Of a stretch of DNA of 64,000 bases, positions 59,819-64,000 are shown one piece after another; the stretch's first letter is position 1, and every line of letters begins with the position of its first letter. The stretch is from an uncultured Lachnospiraceae bacterium (lineage in GTDB: Bacteria; Bacillota; Clostridia; Lachnospirales; Lachnospiraceae). The notes below the pieces were generated by a model that worked only from the letters and a program-made list of their open reading frames with translations, was not told the DNA's origin and did no database searches. Made by a program: the position numbers and the translations under genes. The DNA is taken from positions 1 to 64,000 of the forward strand of contig CAMVGV010000004.1 in the NCBI GenBank assembly GCA_947167135.1. Reading direction: 5' to 3'.

Positions 59819-62173
59819 ATGGATAAATACGATTCAAAACTTCGAAGTAAGCCTTTTGGCAGCTATAACGAGTACATGGAGTATATATTTGACTGCGTGA
59901 ATATCGGCGTGGACAAATATATTGACAAAATGAAGACCATGTATGCTTCAGGGGACGGCGGTTACAAGAACGTGCTCTATCCCGATATAGAGGTAGTTTC
60001 TGATCTTACCAATGCAAAGATAGAAAGATTCTACCAGGATTCTGGGGAAGATTCGGAGAACGGAGAGGAAGCAGAGAAGGTTCTCGAAGAGGAAGAAGAG
60101 GATGATGAGGATGAGCCCTTTGATGAGGAGCTTTTGAGTCTTCTCGGAAACTTCGGTGCCTCTGACGGTTCGGATGAAGAGAAGAGTGAAAAAGAGGAGA
60201 GCGGAAAGGTAAAGGTCAGCGCTCTTTCCATAACGGAAAAGCTCGATTTCATAAAGGAGAGGGCTGCCCTGACCGTCGAAGAGGGGACAGCTCTTCCCTT
60301 CTATGAGCTTTGCGAAAAGCTTGAGTATGAACCCTTTACCGTATTCTGCTTTGCCTGCGGTATCCTTTCATCCACCCAGACCGACTATGCGGGAGTATTC
60401 CAGATCATAAACGAGAATATGAATCTGTCGGCTCCGACCATCGAGTCGGCGGCCAGGGTTTTCTACGGTGACCGTTTCTCCATAACCGGTGCATACGGGG
60501 ATATGTCCACCTGCTTAGAGCAGCTTCTGCCGCTTCTTTCATTGAGTGTAATGAAGAGCATGCCCTTTTCTACGGTTGTGTCCCCGGATAAGCGGATAAT
60601 TGACTTCCTCTTCGGACGGAATCCCGACAAGCTTGATGAGGACTATTCACGCTTCATTTCCATGCTCACGAATAATGAAGAGCTTAATCCCATTATGGCA
60701 AACAAGGGGATACTTGACGAGATGATGATATCCTACGATGAGGGTGTCAGGATCTTTTATTACTACGGAGACGAGGGAAGCGGGAGAAGGTTTTTCGTAA
60801 AGAATTTCTGCGCGGACCGGAAGATCAAGGCCATTGCAATAAACTGCAAAAAGCTCTTTAATTATGATTACCAGTTTGTAGACCGTGCTCTCTGGGCGGT
60901 TACCAGGGAATGTATCCTTACCAATTCCTGCTGCTGCCTTACGGAGCTTTCCTATCGCGAGGAAGAAAAGGAAAAGTTCTTCGGATATATGGATATGGCT
61001 TTTTCAAAGCTTACCGAGCAGCAGATCACCGTTTTTGCAATGAGTAAGGAACATATTGATTTCAGGGAGGTCACAAAGATAGCCTATACGGAGCTTGAGC
61101 TTCCCACTCCTGATACCGGGGAAAGACAGGCCTGCTGGGAGTATTTCTCAAAGTCATATACACTGGACGAGGGCATCGATATGCTGGAGATGTCCACAAA
61201 GTTCCTCTTCACCCCCGGAAAGATAAGCGATGCCTTGAAGTATGCCCGTTCCCTTTCCACCATGGCTCAGGAAAAATCCATTTCAAGGGAGAAGCTTTTC
61301 CAGGGCTGCTACAATCAGATGAGCTCGGAGCTTACACAGAAGGCAACCAAGGTGAAGGCGAATTTCGGCTTCGAGGATATAGTAATGAACCCGAGCCAGA
61401 GGGAGACCTTAGAGCACGCCATTGACCAGATGAATTTCCGTAAGCAGGTTTACGAGAACTGGCATTATACAAAGAAGTATCCCTACGGCCGCGGACTTTC
61501 CATCCTTCTCTTCGGTGCTCCCGGAACAGGTAAGTCCATGTGCGCCCAGGTTATAGCGCATGAACTTAATCTGGAGCTTTACAGGGTGGATCTTTCAAAG
61601 GTTATCGATAAGTATGTGGGTGAAACCGAAAAATCCATCTCAATGATCTTCCGTGAAGCAAAGAAATGTAACGTGGTTCTGTTCTTTGACGAGTGCGACA
61701 CCCTGTTTGCAAAGAGATCCGATGACGGAGGGTCGAATCAGGCCTCCAACAATAATAAGACGGCGCTCCTCCTGCAGGAGGTTGAGGCATATGACGGTGT
61801 ATCGGTACTGGCAACCAACTACAAGCACAATATAGACCCCGCATTCTTCAGACGTATGAAGTATATCGTGGAATTCCAGTTCCCGGATCCCGATACCAGG
61901 GAAATGCTCTGGACCACCACCATCCCGAAGGATACGCCTCTTGCGGATGATGTGGACATAAGGTTCCTGGCGGAGAAATTCGAGTTTGTGGGAGGTAATA
62001 TAAAGAACTGTATTTTGAATGCAGCCTTCCTTGCGGCAGCCGATCCCGAGGCAAACGGACAGGTGCATATGAAGCATTATCTTCTTGCCATCAAGTATGA
62101 ATTTGTTAAGGTGGGCAAGGTATTTACGAAGTCTGACTTTGAACCCTATGCCGCGGAGGTGGGGCTTGCATAA
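59819..62173 (+). CDS. AAA+ ATPase of the Afp15 type
   Basis: 784 residues. A long N-terminal region (1-500) includes an acidic stretch (EEEEDDEDEPFDEE, about 93-106) and a weak P-loop-like half-domain near 285-480. The C-terminal AAA+ domain (about 510-760) has Walker A GAPGTGKS (566-573), Walker B LFFDECD (Asp624) and a FRRMKYIVEF arginine-finger region. Such ATPases are found in nearly all eCIS loci and are thought to act in particle assembly or cargo loading. It is paralogous to the next gene, which overlaps it by 8 bp. Confidence 0.88.
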   Translation: MDKYDSKLRSKPFGSYNEYMEYIFDCVNIGVDKYIDKMKTMYASGDGGYKNVLYPDIEVVSDLTNAKIERFYQDSGEDSENGEEAEKVLEEEEEDDEDEPFDEELLSLLGNFGASDGSDEEKSEKEESGKVKVSALSITEKLDFIKERAALTVEEGTALPFYELCEKLEYEPFTVFCFACGILSSTQTDYAGVFQIINENMNLSAPTIESAARVFYGDRFSITGAYGDMSTCLEQLLPLLSLSVMKSMPFSTVVSPDKRIIDFLFGRNPDKLDEDYSRFISMLTNNEELNPIMANKGILDEMMISYDEGVRIFYYYGDEGSGRRFFVKNFCADRKIKAIAINCKKLFNYDYQFVDRALWAVTRECILTNSCCCLTELSYREEEKEKFFGYMDMAFSKLTEQQITVFAMSKEHIDFREVTKIAYTELELPTPDTGERQACWEYFSKSYTLDEGIDMLEMSTKFLFTPGKISDALKYARSLSTMAQEKSISREKLFQGCYNQMSSELTQKATKVKANFGFEDIVMNPSQRETLEHAIDQMNFRKQVYENWHYTKKYPYGRGLSILLFGAPGTGKSMCAQVIAHELNLELYRVDLSKVIDKYVGETEKSISMIFREAKKCNVVLFFDECDTLFAKRSDDGGSNQASNNNKTALLLQEVEAYDGVSVLATNYKHNIDPAFFRRMKYIVEFQFPDPDTREMLWTTTIPKDTPLADDVDIRFLAEKFEFVGGNIKNCILNAAFLAAADPEANGQVHMKHYLLAIKYEFVKVGKVFTKSDFEPYAAEVGLA

Positions 62174-64000
62174 TCATCTGAAAACCACGGCAGCCATTAT
62201 TCTTACACGCCTTGATCTGATCCTGGAAGAAATGGGAAAGGAAAGGAGTCTTGAGAAATTTCCCATTCTTTCCTCACTTATGACCTCTCTGAATGATGAG
62301 GACATAAGGGAGTGGTCGGAAGAAGGGGAAAAGGGGGATAACGGCTATACAAAGGCAGTTAGGCGATTAAATGATGATAATGTGCTGAGGTCGCTTCTGG
62401 ATCTTTCCATAGCCGTTTTTTATTATCCCGAGGCCGATGCGTATCTTACACATAATTTCGGACATGGAGTGAACCTTAAGCTCGCTTTCCTTCTGGAGGG
62501 GATAAGCTTTCCGGAGGAAGGGGAGGTTATCGAAAAGGCGGAAAGGGCAAAGTGCGTTTTTTCTTTTGACGACAAGGCCTTCCCCCTTTGCTATACACCG
62601 GTATCCATAGACGAGAAGACCGCATTTTTCCTTAACGGGGAAAAGAAGGTCAACCCTCTTTTAAGTGATTTTACGGAATATTACAATGCCGGGGAGGCAG
62701 AGGAAAAGACTATTGTAAATTCCGGACTTATAGAGGAGGGTCTGTCCTTTTTCAGGGGCGGAGGAAGGACAGTGCAGATCTCCGGACACGGGGGCAGGCG
62801 CTTCATAGCAAAGAGGATAGCTGACGGCTTAAAGAAGGATTTTCTCTTCATAAATCTAAGGGATTTTCTCCATGAGGCTGGAAAGACCGAATTCCGGAGG
62901 TACAGGGAAGCTCTTTTACGGGAAGCGGAGCTTGATGATGCGGGTATCTGCTTTTTCGGTATAGACAGACCCTTCCTGTCGGACGACAAGGAGCTTATAC
63001 GGGATCTCGCGCTGCTTGAAAGGCTGCTTTTCCGTCCGGCAGCAGACAGGGATATTCCCCTTATACTCTGTACTGACCATTTCAGGGCCCTCATGTCACT
63101 GCCGGATCCCGGAGATTTCAGGAATCTCCGCCTTCCTAAGGATCTGAAGCTTGACGACAGGAGAAGGCTCTGGGGTGAGGCGCTTAAGGATTCGGGTTTT
63201 AGCCTTGATCCTGATGAGCTGTCCTTACGATACAGGCTGAATGCCAGTGAGATCTCTGCCGTATGGAAGAGCTTCGTAGAGGTTCGGGGGAGTGATACGG
63301 GAGAAAATGATGATAATGAGCTTCTGACCCGGGTTTCCATAGAGGAGCTTATGAAGGGGGAGGAAGCGGTCCTCGGGCGGATAATCTATCCCGATATAAG
63401 GCTTGAGGATGTTAAGGTAAAGCCACAGATAAAGACTACTCTCGAGGATGTGATCTCTTCCGTAAGGTCAAGCTCGGTGATCCTTGACAGGTGGAACCTT
63501 AGCAGGACTTATCCCTACGGAAGGAGTGTAAGCCTTCTTATCTCGGGACCTCCTGGAACGGGAAAGACCATGACCGCAAACGCCATAGCAGGGGAGCTTT
63601 CCCTGGCTCTGTACCAGGTCAATCTTTCGAATATAGTCGATAAATACATAGGTGAAACGGAAAAGAACTTAGAAAAGGTATTTAATTACGCGGAAAAAAG
63701 CAATACCGTGCTGTTCTTTGACGAAGCGGACGCTCTTTTCGGAACAAGGAGTGAAGTTCATGATTCCAGGGACCGCTACGCGAATACGGAGATATCCTAT
63801 CTCCTGCAGAGGATAGAGGCCTATGACGGAATAGTTATAATGGCCACCAACATAAAGGGAAACATAGATCCAGCCTTCATGCGAAGGATAAGATATGTGG
63901 TGCATTTCGAGAATCCCGATGAGGAGATGAGAAGGGCGATATGGCAGAGCCTGTTCACCGATTCGGTGCCTCATGAGGAGGATATAGATTTTGACTATCT
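62166..64000 (+). CDS. Second AAA+ ATPase, Afp15-like (partial, 3' end cut)
   Basis: This is not in the ORF track because the stop lies beyond the window. I read it from TTG 62166, supported by GGAGGTGGGG six bases upstream and an overlap with the previous stop, through 611 open codons. It begins MHNHLKTTAAIILTRLD. The AAA+ domain has Walker A GPPGTGKT (Lys467), Walker B LFFDEADALF (Asp519), and FMRRIRYVVHF. SYPYGR-like entry and DKYIGETEKN align closely with the preceding ATPase, so the two are tandem paralogues and may form a mixed ring. The N-terminal 420 residues are divergent. Confidence 0.85.
   Translation, partial: MHNHLKTTAAIILTRLDLILEEMGKERSLEKFPILSSLMTSLNDEDIREWSEEGEKGDNGYTKAVRRLNDDNVLRSLLDLSIAVFYYPEADAYLTHNFGHGVNLKLAFLLEGISFPEEGEVIEKAERAKCVFSFDDKAFPLCYTPVSIDEKTAFFLNGEKKVNPLLSDFTEYYNAGEAEEKTIVNSGLIEEGLSFFRGGGRTVQISGHGGRRFIAKRIADGLKKDFLFINLRDFLHEAGKTEFRRYREALLREAELDDAGICFFGIDRPFLSDDKELIRDLALLERLLFRPAADRDIPLILCTDHFRALMSLPDPGDFRNLRLPKDLKLDDRRRLWGEALKDSGFSLDPDELSLRYRLNASEISAVWKSFVEVRGSDTGENDDNELLTRVSIEELMKGEEAVLGRIIYPDIRLEDVKVKPQIKTTLEDVISSVRSSSVILDRWNLSRTYPYGRSVSLLISGPPGTGKTMTANAIAGELSLALYQVNLSNIVDKYIGETEKNLEKVFNYAEKSNTVLFFDEADALFGTRSEVHDSRDRYANTEISYLLQRIEAYDGIVIMATNIKGNIDPAFMRRIRYVVHFENPDEEMRRAIWQSLFTDSVPHEEDIDFDY

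Noticed and set aside
22022-64000. Prophage or ordinary tailocin
   Set aside because: No integrase, terminase, portal, capsid, holin or lysin gene; DUF4255, DUF4280 and AAA+ genes point to the Afp/PVC type.
22022-64000. Type VI secretion system
   Set aside because: No TssJ/L/M, TssK or ClpV; the sheath is a single protein, not a TssB/TssC pair.

Overview
The window looks like a chromosome segment of a Gram-positive Clostridia, most likely Lachnospiraceae. The reasons are the mid-range GC, strong AGGAGG-type ribosome sites with some GTG and TTG starts, a Clostridia-like cobalamin gene set, TEAA-type low-complexity linkers, and many membrane proteins in TPR, MORN and degenerate-cyclase families. 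I cannot fix the genus. No tRNA, rRNA, CRISPR array, transposase, integrase or phage capsid/terminase gene was seen. Positions 1-4858 (minus strand) hold a two-gene signalling unit: a hybrid-type sensor kinase with a periplasmic propeller, cut by the window edge, and a membrane HD-GYP c-di-GMP phosphodiesterase. A 740-bp repeat-rich spacer follows. Positions 5601-18458 hold a partial cobalamin (B12) set in three blocks: cbiD, a fused cbiET and a response-regulator GGDEF protein (plus); a PreA-like dihydropyrimidine dehydrogenase, cobS and cbiA (minus); and cobD, cbiP, cobT and cbiJ/cobK (plus). xpt (xanthine phosphoribosyltransferase) sits between the last two. The other B12 genes (cbiB, cbiC, cbiF, cbiG, cbiH, cbiL, cobU) are not here, and no cobalamin riboswitch was recognised. 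A GNAT acetyltransferase, rho with a good sigma-70 promoter, and an unknown membrane protein complete this half. From 22022 to the right edge, every gene lies on the plus strand with gaps of at most about 104 bp, so the region looks like one operon of more than 42 kb. It encodes a contractile injection system (CIS) related to Afp/PVC/eCIS particles. Recognised parts are a Pvc16-like terminator (DUF4255), a PAAR-like DUF4280 tip, one sheath, an inner tube, a second tube-like protein, a zinc-ribbon tail-assembly protein, a DUF6760-type small protein, two tandem CIS tube-N-domain proteins, a gpD/gp27-like hub and a separate gp5-like spike, gp25, two baseplate-J proteins, a gpI-like protein and two Afp15-type AAA+ ATPases. 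The most unusual part is the extra cargo around this core. Upstream are a secreted repeat-rich surface protein with a sortase-like tail, a RYYPGKLL-family CIS protein, a kinase-fold-like protein with a C-terminal membrane helix, a degenerate class III cyclase with TPR, a MORN-repeat membrane protein, a TolC/OEP-like coiled-coil exported protein, and a membrane-anchored Gly/Ser-rich protein. Downstream are a STAS protein, an FtsE-like ABC ATPase without FtsX, a membrane HATPase lacking a histidine-phosphorylation domain, and a membrane-anchored SH3b protein. My inference is that this is a membrane- and cell-wall-tethered, signal-gated CIS rather than a free phage-tail particle. No tail fibre and no obvious toxin is visible in the window. 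Two families of short dispersed repeats run through the intergenic regions of the whole window, including inside the CIS operon and at the 3' end of cbiJ.
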